A stretch of 64,000 bases of DNA, from positions 708,878 to 772,877 of the forward strand of contig NZ_OCVX01000003.1 in assembly GCF_900232995.1 (NCBI RefSeq), given 5' to 3'. Below are positions 13,702 through 21,891 of the stretch, in pieces. The notes below the pieces were generated by a model. It was not told the DNA's origin, ran no database searches, and worked only from the letters and a program-made list of their open reading frames with translations. A program made the position numbers and the translations under genes. Position 1 is the stretch's first letter. The number at the start of each line of letters is the position of its first letter. Source of the DNA: Mycobacterium simulans. GTDB taxonomy: Bacteria > Actinomycetota > Actinomycetes > Mycobacteriales > Mycobacteriaceae.

Positions 13702-14151
13702 ATGGCCCGTAACGAAGAGCCGTCGCGTGGGCTCCTCGACCCGGTAGCGAAGATGCTGCGGTTACCGTTCGGCACACCAGAGTTCATCGACAAGATCGTC
13801 ACCGGGAGCGTCAATCAGGTTGGCAGGCGGACGCTGTACGTCCTGATCACCACGTGGGATGCGGCAGGCGGCGGTCCGTTCGCGGCAAGCGCCGTCGCAT
13901 CCACCGGGCTCGCCAAAACCGCCGAAATCGTGCAGTCCATGTTCATCGGGCCAATTTTCAACCCGCTGCTCAAGATGCTGGGTGCGGACAAGATCGCCAT
14001 CCGGGCGTCGTTGTGCGCCTCTCAGCTTGTTGGTTTGGGCATCATGCGCTACGGCGTACGCTCCGAACCCCTGCACTCGATGTCGGTAGAAGCCCTCGTC
14101 GACGCCATTGGCCCGACGATGCAGCGCTATCTCGTCGGCAAGATCGACTGA
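13702..14151 (+). CDS. TetR C-terminal-domain-like protein without a DNA-binding domain (Rv0258c)
   Basis: A 149-residue protein syntenic with Rv0258c. The sequence resembles only the ligand-binding/dimerisation half of TetR regulators: an alpha-helical stretch ending in LCASQLVGLGIMRYGVRSEP and then ALVDAIGPTMQRYLVGKI, a pattern typical of TetR C-terminal domains. No helix-turn-helix precedes it; the N-terminus starts MARNEEPSRGLLDPVAKMLR. It may bind a small molecule or a full TetR partner, or be a decayed regulator kept for another purpose. The family assignment is by pattern only. It is convergent with nirD, 20 bases away. Confidence 0.6.
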   Translation: MARNEEPSRGLLDPVAKMLRLPFGTPEFIDKIVTGSVNQVGRRTLYVLITTWDAAGGGPFAASAVASTGLAKTAEIVQSMFIGPIFNPLLKMLGADKIAIRASLCASQLVGLGIMRYGVRSEPLHSMSVEALVDAIGPTMQRYLVGKID

Positions 14152-14171
14152 AGCTCAAGCCGCCGATTGGC

Positions 14172-14528
14172 TCAGGCCGCCATCCGCGCAACCTGAATGT
14201 GGCCTTCGGGCGTCACGCGCGCCGAGTACACCGGCACCGACACGCGCGGGTCGTCAAGGCACGAACCGTCGTCGAGCGCGAAAGCCTGCTTCAGGATCGG
14301 CGATTGGACCGTGGCACGGCCTTCGCGATCGCCGACGATCCCGCGCGACATCACCGCCGCACCGGAGAACGGGTCGACATTGCCGACCGCACGCACCGAG
14401 CCGTCGTCCAGCCGGAACAACGCCGCCTGGCTGCCATCGTCGAGCAGGACGCCAACGCCGCGCCCCGGGATGAGGCGGTCATAGTCGCAGGCGGTGGTCC
14501 ATACCTGAATGTCGTTGAGAAGCGTCAT
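14172..14528 (-). CDS. nirD: Assimilatory nitrite reductase small subunit NirD
   Basis: A 118-residue Rieske-like small subunit of NAD(P)H nitrite reductase, identical in length to Rv0253. The fold-typical segments are LLNDIQVWTTACDYDRLIPG and RLDDGSVRAVGNVDPFSGAA. The C-x-H and C-x-x-H cluster ligands of true Rieske proteins are absent, as is usual for NirD, so it is structural or regulatory rather than an iron-sulfur carrier. It starts 13 bases after the nirB stop and is certainly co-transcribed with it. Confidence 0.93.
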   Translation of the reverse strand: MTLLNDIQVWTTACDYDRLIPGRGVGVLLDDGSQAALFRLDDGSVRAVGNVDPFSGAAVMSRGIVGDREGRATVQSPILKQAFALDDGSCLDDPRVSVPVYSARVTPEGHIQVARMAA

Positions 14529-14541
14529 GATTCCTCCCTAG

Positions 14542-17115
14542 TTACGATCTAACCCGCGGCATGCCAATGGGCACAGGCACTTTGCGCCCGGCGCGTTCGG
14601 TAAATGCCACTGTGGCGTCGACCGCGTCGGGGGCGTTGACGAACGAGACGAACCGCGACAGTTTGTCCGGGTCCTCCAGCACGCCCTTCCATTCGCACTT
14701 GTAGTTGGCAACATGCCGCTCCATCGCCTCCTCGAATTCCCCGGCAAGGCCCAGCGAGTCTTCACATACGACCTCGCGCACGTGATCGAGCCCAAGCGAT
14801 TCCACCCACGGTGCGGTGCGCTGCAGCCGGTCGGCGGTGCGGATGTAGTACATGAGGAACCGGTCGACGTAGCGGGTCAACGTCTCGGTGTCGAGGTCGC
14901 TGGCCAGCAGCTGCGCGTGCTTGGGGGTCATCCCACCGTTGCCGCCGACGTAGAGGTTCCAGCCCTTTTCGGTGGCGATCACACCAACGTCCTTGCCGCG
15001 GGCCTCGGCGCACTCCCGCGCGCAGCCCGAGACGCCCAGCTTGATCTTGTGGGGTGCTCGCAGACCGCGGTACCGCAGTTCGAGATCGATCGCCAGCTGC
15101 ACCGAGTCCTGCTGCCCATAGCGACACCAATCACTGCCCACGCAGCTCTTGACGGTGCGCAGCGCCTTGCCGTACGCGTGGCCCGATTCCATGCCGCCGT
15201 CGACCAGCCGTTTCCAGATCAGCGGCAGCTGATCCACGCGGGCGCCGAACAGGTCGATACGCTGGCCGCCGGTGATCTTGGTATACAACCCGAAGTCCTG
15301 CGCGATCTGGCCGATCAGGATCAGGTGCTCGGGCTTGATGTCACCGCCGGGCACCCGGGGAACCACCGAGTAGCTGCCGTTCTTCTGGATATTGGCCAGG
15401 AAGTGGTCGTTGGAGTCCTGCAGTGACGCCTGCTCGCCGTCCAGAATGTGGTCGGAGCCGGTGGACGCCAGGATGGAGGCGACCGCGGGTTTACAGATGT
15501 CGCAACCCTTTCCGCGGCCGAAGCGCTCCAACAGCCCGGAGAATGTCCGGGTTTCGGTGGCGGTGATGATTTGGAAAAGTTCGGCCCGTGACTGGCTGAA
15601 GTGCTCGCACAGCGCCTTGGACTGCTCCACGCCCTCGGCTTCCAACAGCTGCTTGAGCAGGGGCACACACGATCCGCACGACGTGCCAGCCGAGGTGCAC
15701 GCCTTGAGCGCGGGAACGTCGCCGCAGCCATCGGCGATCGCGCACTTCAGATCGCCCTTGGTGACGTTGTTGCACGAGCAGATCTGCGCCGAATCCGGCA
15801 GCGCCCCAACTCCCAAAGCGCCAGCGCCCTCGCCAGACCCGGCCGGTGCGATCAGCGCCAGCGGGTCACCGGGCAACTCGCTACCGACCATGGGCCGCAA
15901 TACCCCGTACGACGAGGCATCGCCCACCAGCACACCGCCGAGCAAGGTCTTGGCGTCGTCGGAGAGCACAAGTTTGGCGTAGGTGCGGTTGACCGCATCG
16001 TTGATGACGACCTCGAGGCAGTTCTCGGTCGCACCCATTGCATCACCGAAGCTGGCAACATCGACCCCTAGCAGCTTGAGCTTGGTCGACAAGTCGGCTT
16101 CCGGGAACTCCGCGGTGCCGTCGAGCAGGCGGTCGGCCACCACCTCCGCGCTGGTGTAGCCCGGTCCGACCAGGCCGTAGCACCGCCCCTCGATCGCCGC
16201 GACCTCGCCAACTGCGTAAATGTCAGGATCGCTTGTCCGGCAGGACAAGTCGGTGAGCACACCGCCGCGCTCCGCGATCGTCAACCCGGCGGCCCGCGCT
16301 AGTTCGTCTCGCGGTCGGATCCCAGCGGCGAAAATCAGCACGCCGGCATCGATAACCTCACCATCGGTGAGGTGTACCCGTATCGCCTCCGAACCATCCG
16401 AATACGCAACGGGCTCAATCGATTCGGTGCCCGTAGCGACGTGGATCGCGATTCCCAGATCGCCGATCATCCGGGCCAGCAGCGCACCGCCGGCCTCGTC
16501 GATTTGCTGGGCCATTAATCGCGGCATCATCTCGACGACGTGTGTCCGCAAACCGAACTGGCGCAACGCATTGGCGGCTTCGAGCCCCAGCAAGCCGCCG
16601 CCGATGACCACCCCTGCGCCCGCGTGTCCGGAGTCCAGGGCGCGCTGGGCGCCGGCGCGGATGGCGTCGAGGTCGTCCAGCGTGCGGTAGACGTGACAGA
16701 GGGGCAGGTCATGGCCGGGCACCGGCGGAACGAAGGCGTAGGATCCAGTGGCCAGCACCAGGGTGTCGTAACTGTGCCGCTGGCCGTCCGCGGTAACCAC
16801 CGACTTTGTCGCACGGTCGATCTCGGTGACCCGGGTGTTCAGCAGCAAGCGAACCCGTTCGTCACTGGCGTAGTCGTTGCCCGGCAGAGCCAGCAGGTTC
16901 CGATCCCAGCGTTCGGTGTAGGAGGTCAGGCCGACCCGGTCGTAGGCCGGGTCGGCCTCCTCGGCCAGCACCGTGATCCGCCAGGAGCCGCTTGTGTCAC
17001 GTGCGCGGAGCGCCTCCACAAACCGGTGGCCCACCATGCCGTGCCCCACCACGAGCACATGGCTCGGGCAGGGTGAGTCGGCATCGCGCGCGCGCAGATT
17101 TCCGGCTGAGGACAT
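14542..17115 (-). CDS. nirB: NAD(P)H nitrite reductase large subunit NirB (siroheme, 4Fe-4S, FAD)
   Basis: An 857-residue enzyme that reduces nitrite to ammonium in six one-electron steps. Order of domains: FAD/NAD(P)H reductase module (VLVVGHGMVGHRFVEAL at about residue 20, second nucleotide site GVVIGGGLLGLEAANALRQF near 165), a BFD-like 2Fe-2S module (QICSCNNVTKG, then SAGTSCGSCVPLLKQ), and the siroheme/4Fe-4S reductase core (KSCVGSDWCRYGQQ and GVSGCARECAEARGKD). Length agrees with Rv0252 (853 aa). An inverted repeat lies just upstream of the ATG. The chelatase and HemD-type genes opposite it probably supply siroheme. Confidence 0.96.
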   Translation of the reverse strand: MSSAGNLRARDADSPCPSHVLVVGHGMVGHRFVEALRARDTSGSWRITVLAEEADPAYDRVGLTSYTERWDRNLLALPGNDYASDERVRLLLNTRVTEIDRATKSVVTADGQRHSYDTLVLATGSYAFVPPVPGHDLPLCHVYRTLDDLDAIRAGAQRALDSGHAGAGVVIGGGLLGLEAANALRQFGLRTHVVEMMPRLMAQQIDEAGGALLARMIGDLGIAIHVATGTESIEPVAYSDGSEAIRVHLTDGEVIDAGVLIFAAGIRPRDELARAAGLTIAERGGVLTDLSCRTSDPDIYAVGEVAAIEGRCYGLVGPGYTSAEVVADRLLDGTAEFPEADLSTKLKLLGVDVASFGDAMGATENCLEVVINDAVNRTYAKLVLSDDAKTLLGGVLVGDASSYGVLRPMVGSELPGDPLALIAPAGSGEGAGALGVGALPDSAQICSCNNVTKGDLKCAIADGCGDVPALKACTSAGTSCGSCVPLLKQLLEAEGVEQSKALCEHFSQSRAELFQIITATETRTFSGLLERFGRGKGCDICKPAVASILASTGSDHILDGEQASLQDSNDHFLANIQKNGSYSVVPRVPGGDIKPEHLILIGQIAQDFGLYTKITGGQRIDLFGARVDQLPLIWKRLVDGGMESGHAYGKALRTVKSCVGSDWCRYGQQDSVQLAIDLELRYRGLRAPHKIKLGVSGCARECAEARGKDVGVIATEKGWNLYVGGNGGMTPKHAQLLASDLDTETLTRYVDRFLMYYIRTADRLQRTAPWVESLGLDHVREVVCEDSLGLAGEFEEAMERHVANYKCEWKGVLEDPDKLSRFVSFVNAPDAVDATVAFTERAGRKVPVPIGMPRVRS

Positions 17116-17124
17116 GGATCTGAG

Positions 17125-17144
17125 GGTAAGGGCGGGAAATTACC
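17125..17144. promoter_or_regulatory. Inverted repeat just upstream of nirB
   Basis: GGTAA, ten bases, then TTACC form a perfect 5-base inverted repeat 10-29 bases ahead of the nirB start codon. A second short palindrome, TGTGATCACA, lies at 17178-17187 in the same divergent nirB/hsp20 interval. Position suits a repressor or activator site (nitrogen regulator GlnR is known to control nirBD in mycobacteria), but neither repeat is a clean match to a GlnR box. Confidence 0.3.
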
Positions 17145-17236
17145 GAAAAATCGCCAAATGTGACGCGCGGATGACGCTGTGATCACACCTGGCGAGAAGC
17201 TGTGTGACTCCGTTCGCCTAGCGCGAACGCCCAGGT

Positions 17237-17263
17237 GGAACTTAAGCGTGGTCGACTCAAGTT
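17237..17263 (+). promoter_or_regulatory. HspR (HAIR-like) operator overlapping a SigE/SigH-type promoter of hsp20
   Basis: CTTAAGC-N7-ACTCAAG at 17241-17261 matches the HAIR operator of the heat-shock repressor HspR (CTTGAGT-N7-ACTCAAG) with the exact spacer and a perfect right arm. It is overlapped by GGAAC (17237-17241) and GTT (17261-17263), 19 bases apart, which resembles the -35/-10 pattern of extracytoplasmic sigma factors SigE/SigH. M. tuberculosis acr2 is known to be controlled by HspR and SigE/SigH, so the arrangement fits its ortholog here. Confidence 0.7.
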
Positions 17264-17330
17264 ATTGGTAGTAGCCGGCCGACAAGGCGCCGGACACAGC
17301 AAACTCACAAAGAAGTATAAGGAGATATCC

Positions 17331-17768
17331 ATGAGCAATCTCGCACTGTGGTCGCGTCCGGCCTGGGACACCGATCGCTGGCTGCGCGACTTCTTCGGCC
17401 CTGCGTCTCTGGACTGGTACAAGCCAGTGACCAGCGGATTCAACCCAGCCGCCGAGATCGTCAAGGACGGCGATGACGCAGTGGTTCGGCTGGAACTGCC
17501 GGGTGTTGACGTCGAAAACGACGTTAACGTCGAGCTGGACAGAGGCCGGCTAGTGATTCACGGCGAACACCGCGACGAGCACTCGGAGGAGCAGGATGGC
17601 CGCACATTGCGCGAGATCCGTTACGGCTCGTTCCGGCGGTCCTTCCAGGTGCCCGCGCACGTCACCAGCGAGGCCATTTCGGCTTCCTACGACGCCGGTG
17701 TGTTAACGGTCCGGGTAACCGGGGCCTACACCGGGACTCAGGCGCAGCGCATCGCAATCACGAAGTAA
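17331..17768 (+). CDS. hsp: Small heat-shock protein Hsp20 (Acr2/HrpA, Rv0251c)
   Basis: A 145-residue alpha-crystallin-type chaperone that holds unfolding proteins in the cytoplasm. The N-terminal arm MSNLALWSRPAWDTDRWLRD precedes the crystallin domain (about residues 37-130), with GFNPAAEIVKDGDDAVVRLE, LPGVDVENDVNVELDRGRLV and the C-terminal strand ASYDAGVLTVRVTGAY. ATG 17331 has AAGGAG about six bases upstream and is preferred to upstream in-frame codons. The last I-x-I-like motif is IAI, near the end. Expression is probably induced by heat and oxidative stress through the upstream operator. Confidence 0.93.
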   Translation: MSNLALWSRPAWDTDRWLRDFFGPASLDWYKPVTSGFNPAAEIVKDGDDAVVRLELPGVDVENDVNVELDRGRLVIHGEHRDEHSEEQDGRTLREIRYGSFRRSFQVPAHVTSEAISASYDAGVLTVRVTGAYTGTQAQRIAITK

Positions 17769-17777
17769 CGGCGCGAC

Positions 17778-17827
17778 CAGACGCAACTGCCCCCACACGC
17801 CCGGCGAGTCGGGGGCATTTGCGTCTG
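17778..17827. terminator. Bidirectional hairpin terminator between hsp20 and the ICL-like gene
   Basis: CAGACGCAA (17778-17786) and GCCCCC pair with GGGGGC and TTGCGTCTG (17819-17827): a 15-pair stem with one internal two-base mismatch and a 16-base loop. It lies 10 bases after the hsp20 stop and 8 bases before the stop of the opposing gene. Neither side has a long T-run. Confidence 0.75.
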
Positions 17828-17834
17828 CTCGGCA

Positions 17835-18602
17835 TTACCGCCAGCGGGCGAGCAGCTCCTTGGTCCGGGCGGACAAGGCGTATTGCAGAAACGGGCCGAA
17901 GCTGATTCGGCCAACGCCCAGCGGACCGAAGGTTGCCAGGTCGTCCTGGTCGGGCAACGCGATCGCATTGATCGGCAACGGCAACTCGGTCGCTAAGCGC
18001 CGCAACGTATCTGGCTCGTGGCGACCCACCGGGTAGAGCACGTCGGCACCGGCTGCCGCGGCGTCGGTCAGCCGCGCGATAGCCCGCTCGACGCGATCTG
18101 CCTCGGCACCGTCTTGGCGCAGAAAGAGATCGGTGCGGGCATTGACCACCACGTGCACGCCGGCCGCATCCGCGGCCGACCGCAACGCACCCACCAGTTC
18201 AGCATGTTCACCGGAAGACCGCAGCCGCTTGCCTTCGGAATGCACGGTGTCTTCGATGTTCAGCCCAACGGCACCAACACTCAACAGGCCGTCGATCAGA
18301 CTGGACGCCGGCAGCCCATAGCCGGATTCGATGTCCACCGATACCGGGACGTCAACGGCCGCAGTGATCTGAGCAACCCGAGTGAGCACGTCGTCAAACG
18401 ACATGCCTTCGTTGTCCGCTTTGCCGACCGAATCGGCCATCGGATGGCTCCCCACAGTCAGAGCCGCAAATCCGGCATCGGTGGCCAGCCGCGCCGACCA
18501 GGCATCCCACACCGTCGGCAGCACTACGGGGTTGCCCGGTTGATGCAGCTCCAGCAACGTCCTGGCACGGTCGGCCGGCGTGGTTTGACCTGGCATGAGC
18601 AT
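17835..18602 (-). CDS. Isocitrate lyase / PEP phosphonomutase family protein
   Basis: A 255-residue TIM-barrel enzyme of the ICL/PEPM superfamily (2-methylisocitrate lyase-like, similar to Rv1998c in length). Core motifs are NPVVLPTVWDAWSARLATDA at the N-terminus, VPVSVDIESGYG (metal-binding acidic patch), GAVGLNIEDTVH and VVNARTDLF. The canonical KKCGH lyase loop of isocitrate lyase is not present; VHSEGKRLR follows the IEDT motif, so true isocitrate cleavage is unlikely. The start is ATG 18602 with AGGAAG upstream; ATG 18596 is an alternative. Such an insertion between hsp20 and Rv0250c is not found in M. tuberculosis. The substrate is unknown. Confidence 0.78.
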   Translation of the reverse strand: MLMPGQTTPADRARTLLELHQPGNPVVLPTVWDAWSARLATDAGFAALTVGSHPMADSVGKADNEGMSFDDVLTRVAQITAAVDVPVSVDIESGYGLPASSLIDGLLSVGAVGLNIEDTVHSEGKRLRSSGEHAELVGALRSAADAAGVHVVVNARTDLFLRQDGAEADRVERAIARLTDAAAAGADVLYPVGRHEPDTLRRLATELPLPINAIALPDQDDLATFGPLGVGRISFGPFLQYALSARTKELLARWR

Positions 18603-18722
18603 TGCTTCCTGATCAGGTGACCCTTGAATACGGCGAGAGTAATCCGACGTCTGGCTTGGACTGTGGATAGTATCGGTTGGCGTACTGTGATCCATAACAC
18701 CCGTTAGCCCAGGGAGCATCCG

Positions 18723-19019
18723 TTGTCCGCGACTACTGAACTCGCCGAACTGCACGACCTCATCGGTGGTTTGCGGCGGTGCGTGACCTCGCTGAAGACC
18801 CGCTACGGCGACAACCCGGCGATGCGGCGCATCGTCATCGACGCCGATCGAATCCTCAGTGACATTCAATTGCTCGACACCGATGTGTCTGAATTGGATT
18901 TGGATCGCGCCACTGTGCAGCAATCCGGCGAGAAGATCGCCATCCCCGACACCGACTACGACCGGGATTTCTGGCGTGATGTCGACGACGAGGGTGTCGG
19001 AGGTCACAGCAGGTACTGA
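18723..19019 (+). CDS. Conserved hypothetical protein (Rv0250c)
   Basis: A 98-residue soluble acidic protein starting at TTG 18723, matching Rv0250c (97 aa) along its whole length. The N-terminal half is a predicted helical hairpin (ELAELHDLIGGLRRCVTSLK and AMRRIVIDADRILSDIQLLD); the C-terminal tail is acidic (DTDYDRDFWRDVDDEG). No catalytic motif is visible. It always stands directly before the sdh1 operon in this group, so a role linked to the dehydrogenase is possible but unproven. Confidence 0.8.
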   Translation: MSATTELAELHDLIGGLRRCVTSLKTRYGDNPAMRRIVIDADRILSDIQLLDTDVSELDLDRATVQQSGEKIAIPDTDYDRDFWRDVDDEGVGGHSRY

Positions 19020-19025
19020 CAACGA

Positions 19026-19046
19026 AGCCCCCCTAAATAGGGGGCT
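19026..19046. terminator. G/C-rich hairpin after Rv0250c, ahead of the sdh1 operon
   Basis: AGCCCCCCTA pairs with TAGGGGGCT across a two-base loop, 7 bases after the preceding stop codon. It could be a terminator or a leader structure that controls read-through into sdh1; there is no T-run. Confidence 0.55.
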
Positions 19047-19098
19047 CTCACTCTGTGTACCCTTCGACAGACAGCCCGTTCGAAGAGGAACACATTAG

Positions 19099-19920
19099 AT
19101 GAGCGCACCCACGGCGAACCGTCCTGTGACCGGCGTTTTCTCACCCGGCAGGGCCCAAATACCCGAGCGGACACTTCGTACCGACCGCTGGTGGTCGGCA
19201 CCGCTGATAACCAACGTCGGGTTGCTGGCATTCATCCTCTACGCGACAACGCGGGCATTTTGGGGCAGCGGGTACTGGGTTGAGAAATACCATTACCTAA
19301 CACCGTTCTACTCACCGTGCGTCAGCGCGTCATGCACGCCGGGTGCCAGCCACCTGGGGGTCTGGTTTGGACATTTCCCTTGGTGGATTCCGTTGGGAGC
19401 GATGGTATTACCGTTCCTGCTCGGTTTCCGGATTACTTGTTACTACTACCGCAAGGCCTACTATCGGTCGGTGTGGCAGTCACCGACCGGCTGCGCGGTG
19501 CCTGAACCGCGGGCGCACTACACCGGGGAAACCCGGTTGCCGTTGATCATTCAGAACAGCCACCGCTACTTCTTCTACTTCGCGATGGTGGTGTCACTGA
19601 TTAACACCTACGACGCGATAGTGGCGTTCCACTCGCCCACTGGTTTCGGATTCGGTTTGGGCAATGTGATTTTGGTGGTCAATGTGCTCCTACTGTGGGC
19701 CTACACCGTTTCGTGTCATTCGTGCCGGCACGTTACCGGCGGCCGGTTGAAGCATTTCTCCAAACACCCTGTCCGGTATTGGATCTGGACACAAGTCAGT
19801 AAGTTGAATACTCGGCACATGATGTTTGCGTGGATCACCTTGGGGACTTTGTCGCTGACCGACTTTTACATCATGCTGGTCGCCAGCGGCACCATCCAAG
19901 ACTTCAGGTTTATTGGCTGA
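19099..19920 (+). CDS. Succinate dehydrogenase 1 membrane anchor (SdhC-like, Rv0249c)
   Basis: A 273-residue membrane protein, the same length as Rv0249c, that anchors the Sdh1 flavoprotein and iron-sulfur subunits and passes electrons to quinone. Five hydrophobic segments are visible: about residues 34-53 (NVGLLAFILYATTRAFW), 90-112 (WWIPLGAMVLPFLLGFRI), 155-176 (YFFYFAMVVSLINTYDAIV), 185-208 (GNVILVVNVLLLWAYTV) and 238-262. A histidine/cysteine-rich stretch, SCHSCRHVTGG, follows the fourth helix. AAGAGGA lies upstream of ATG 19099. No separate SdhD gene is present, as in actinobacterial Sdh1. Confidence 0.9.
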   Translation: MSAPTANRPVTGVFSPGRAQIPERTLRTDRWWSAPLITNVGLLAFILYATTRAFWGSGYWVEKYHYLTPFYSPCVSASCTPGASHLGVWFGHFPWWIPLGAMVLPFLLGFRITCYYYRKAYYRSVWQSPTGCAVPEPRAHYTGETRLPLIIQNSHRYFFYFAMVVSLINTYDAIVAFHSPTGFGFGLGNVILVVNVLLLWAYTVSCHSCRHVTGGRLKHFSKHPVRYWIWTQVSKLNTRHMMFAWITLGTLSLTDFYIMLVASGTIQDFRFIG

Positions 19921-19962
19921 TAAGCCATTTCGAGATTACCAGAATTAGGCTAGCGAGGTTTC

Positions 19963-21891
19963 ATGGTTGAGGTCGAACGGCACGCCTACGACGTAGTGGT
20001 GATCGGTGCCGGCGGCGCTGGGTTGCGTGCTGTGATCGAGGCGCGAGAACGTGGCCTGAAGGTCGCGGTGGTATGCAAATCCCTATTCGGCAAAGCCCAC
20101 ACGGTGATGGCCGAGGGTGGCTGCGCCGCCGCGATGGGCAACGCAAACCCGAAAGACAACTGGAAGACCCATTTCGGCGACACCATGCGCGGTGGGAAGT
20201 TCCTCAACAACTGGCGCATGGCCGAATTGCACGCCAAGGAGGCGCCGGACCGGGTCTGGGAGATGGAGACCTACGGCGCGCTCTTCGACCGCACCAATGA
20301 CGGTCGAATCAGCCAACGCAACTTCGGCGGGCACACCTATCCACGGCTGGCGCACGTCGGCGACCGCACCGGCCTGGAGCTGATCCGAACCTTGCAGCAG
20401 AAGATCGTGTCGCTGCAGCAGGAAGATCACGCCGAGCTCGGCGATTACGAGGCCCGGATCAAGGTGTTCGCCGAATGCACGATCACCGAACTGATCAAGG
20501 ACGGTCCCGAAAGCCAGGAGCGCATCGCCGGAGCGTTCGGCTACTGGCGGGAAAGCGGCCGGTTCATCTTGTTCGAAGCCCCCGCGGTCGTGCTCGCCAC
20601 CGGCGGAATCGGTAAGTCGTTCAAGGTGACGTCCAACTCCTGGGAGTACACCGGCGACGGGCACGCCTTGGCGCTGCGCGCCGGCGCGTCACTGATCAAC
20701 ATGGAGTTCGTCCAATTCCACCCGACGGGCATGGTGTGGCCGCCCAGTGTGAAGGGGATTTTGGTCACCGAGGGTGTTCGGGGTGACGGCGGAGTTCTGA
20801 AAAACTCCGAGGACAAGCGATTCATGTTCGACTACATCCCGCCGGTGTTCAAAGGCCAGTACGCCGAGACCGAACAAGAAGCCGACCAGTGGCTCAAGGA
20901 CAACGACTCGGCCCGTCGCACCCCGGACTTGCTGCCCCGCGATGAGGTTGCCCGCGCCATCAATTCGGAGGTCAAAGCGGGCCGCGGAACTCCCCACGGC
21001 GGGGTCTACCTCGATATCGCATCGCGGCTGACACCTGCCGACATCAAGCGTCGACTGCCGTCGATGTATCACCAGTTCATGGAGCTCGCCGAAGTCGATA
21101 TCACTAAGCAGCCAATGGAGGTCGGGCCAACCTGTCACTACGTGATGGGCGGTGTTGAGGTCGACGCTGACACCGGCGCGGCGACGGTGCCCGGTCTGTT
21201 CGCCGCCGGCGAATGCTCCGGCGGCATGCACGGCTCCAACCGGCTGGGCGGCAATTCACTGTCCGATCTGCTGGTCTTTGGCCGGCGAGCGGGTCTCGGG
21301 GCCGCCGACTACGTGCGCGCGCTGAGCAGCCGTCCGGCGGTGTCCCCGGAGGCCGTCGATACCGCGGCCAAGCAGGCGCTGCTGCCCTTTGAAGGCCCGA
21401 AAGATGGCTCAGCGCCGGAGAATCCGTATGCGCTGCAGATGGATTTGCAGTACTTGATGAACGACTTAGTCGGGATCATCCGCAACGAGGAAGAGATATC
21501 CCGGGCGCTGACCCTGCTGGGCGAGCTGCGGCAGCGGTACCAGCGCGTGCAAGTCGAAGGGCACCGGCAATACAACCCGGGCTGGAACCTTGCCATCGAC
21601 TTGCGCAACATGCTTATGGTCAGCGAGTGCGTGGCCAAGGCAGCCCTGGAACGCACGGAGAGCCGGGGCGGCCACACCCGTGACGACCATCCCGGCATGG
21701 ACCCCAACTGGCGCAACACATTGCTGGTCTGTCGCGCCACCGAAGGCAACGCCGACGGTTCCCACGTCAGCATCACGCGGCAGCCGCAGGTACCAATGCG
21801 GCCGGACTTGCTGGAGCTCTTCGAGATCTCGGAGCTGGAGAAGTACTACACCGACGAAGAGCTGGCCGAGCATCCAGGACGGAGAGGTTAA
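19963..21891 (+). CDS. sdhA: Succinate dehydrogenase 1 flavoprotein subunit SdhA
   Basis: A 642-residue flavoprotein oxidising succinate to fumarate. It shows the FAD-binding GxGxxG (VVVIGAGGAGLRAVIEARE), the covalent-FAD histidine in LFGKAHTVMAEGG, the active-site region QFHPTGMVWPPSVKGILVTE, and CHYVMGGVEVDADTGA with HGSNRLGGNSLSDLLVFG near residue 425. It follows the membrane anchor by 42 bases and abuts sdhB with no gap (TAA then ATG). Matches Rv0248c. Confidence 0.96.
   Translation: MVEVERHAYDVVVIGAGGAGLRAVIEARERGLKVAVVCKSLFGKAHTVMAEGGCAAAMGNANPKDNWKTHFGDTMRGGKFLNNWRMAELHAKEAPDRVWEMETYGALFDRTNDGRISQRNFGGHTYPRLAHVGDRTGLELIRTLQQKIVSLQQEDHAELGDYEARIKVFAECTITELIKDGPESQERIAGAFGYWRESGRFILFEAPAVVLATGGIGKSFKVTSNSWEYTGDGHALALRAGASLINMEFVQFHPTGMVWPPSVKGILVTEGVRGDGGVLKNSEDKRFMFDYIPPVFKGQYAETEQEADQWLKDNDSARRTPDLLPRDEVARAINSEVKAGRGTPHGGVYLDIASRLTPADIKRRLPSMYHQFMELAEVDITKQPMEVGPTCHYVMGGVEVDADTGAATVPGLFAAGECSGGMHGSNRLGGNSLSDLLVFGRRAGLGAADYVRALSSRPAVSPEAVDTAAKQALLPFEGPKDGSAPENPYALQMDLQYLMNDLVGIIRNEEEISRALTLLGELRQRYQRVQVEGHRQYNPGWNLAIDLRNMLMVSECVAKAALERTESRGGHTRDDHPGMDPNWRNTLLVCRATEGNADGSHVSITRQPQVPMRPDLLELFEISELEKYYTDEELAEHPGRRG

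Noticed and set aside
17178..17187. TGTGATCACA as a CRP/FNR-type site upstream of nirB
   Set aside because: The half-sites are adjacent, without the six-base spacer needed for a CRP dimer.
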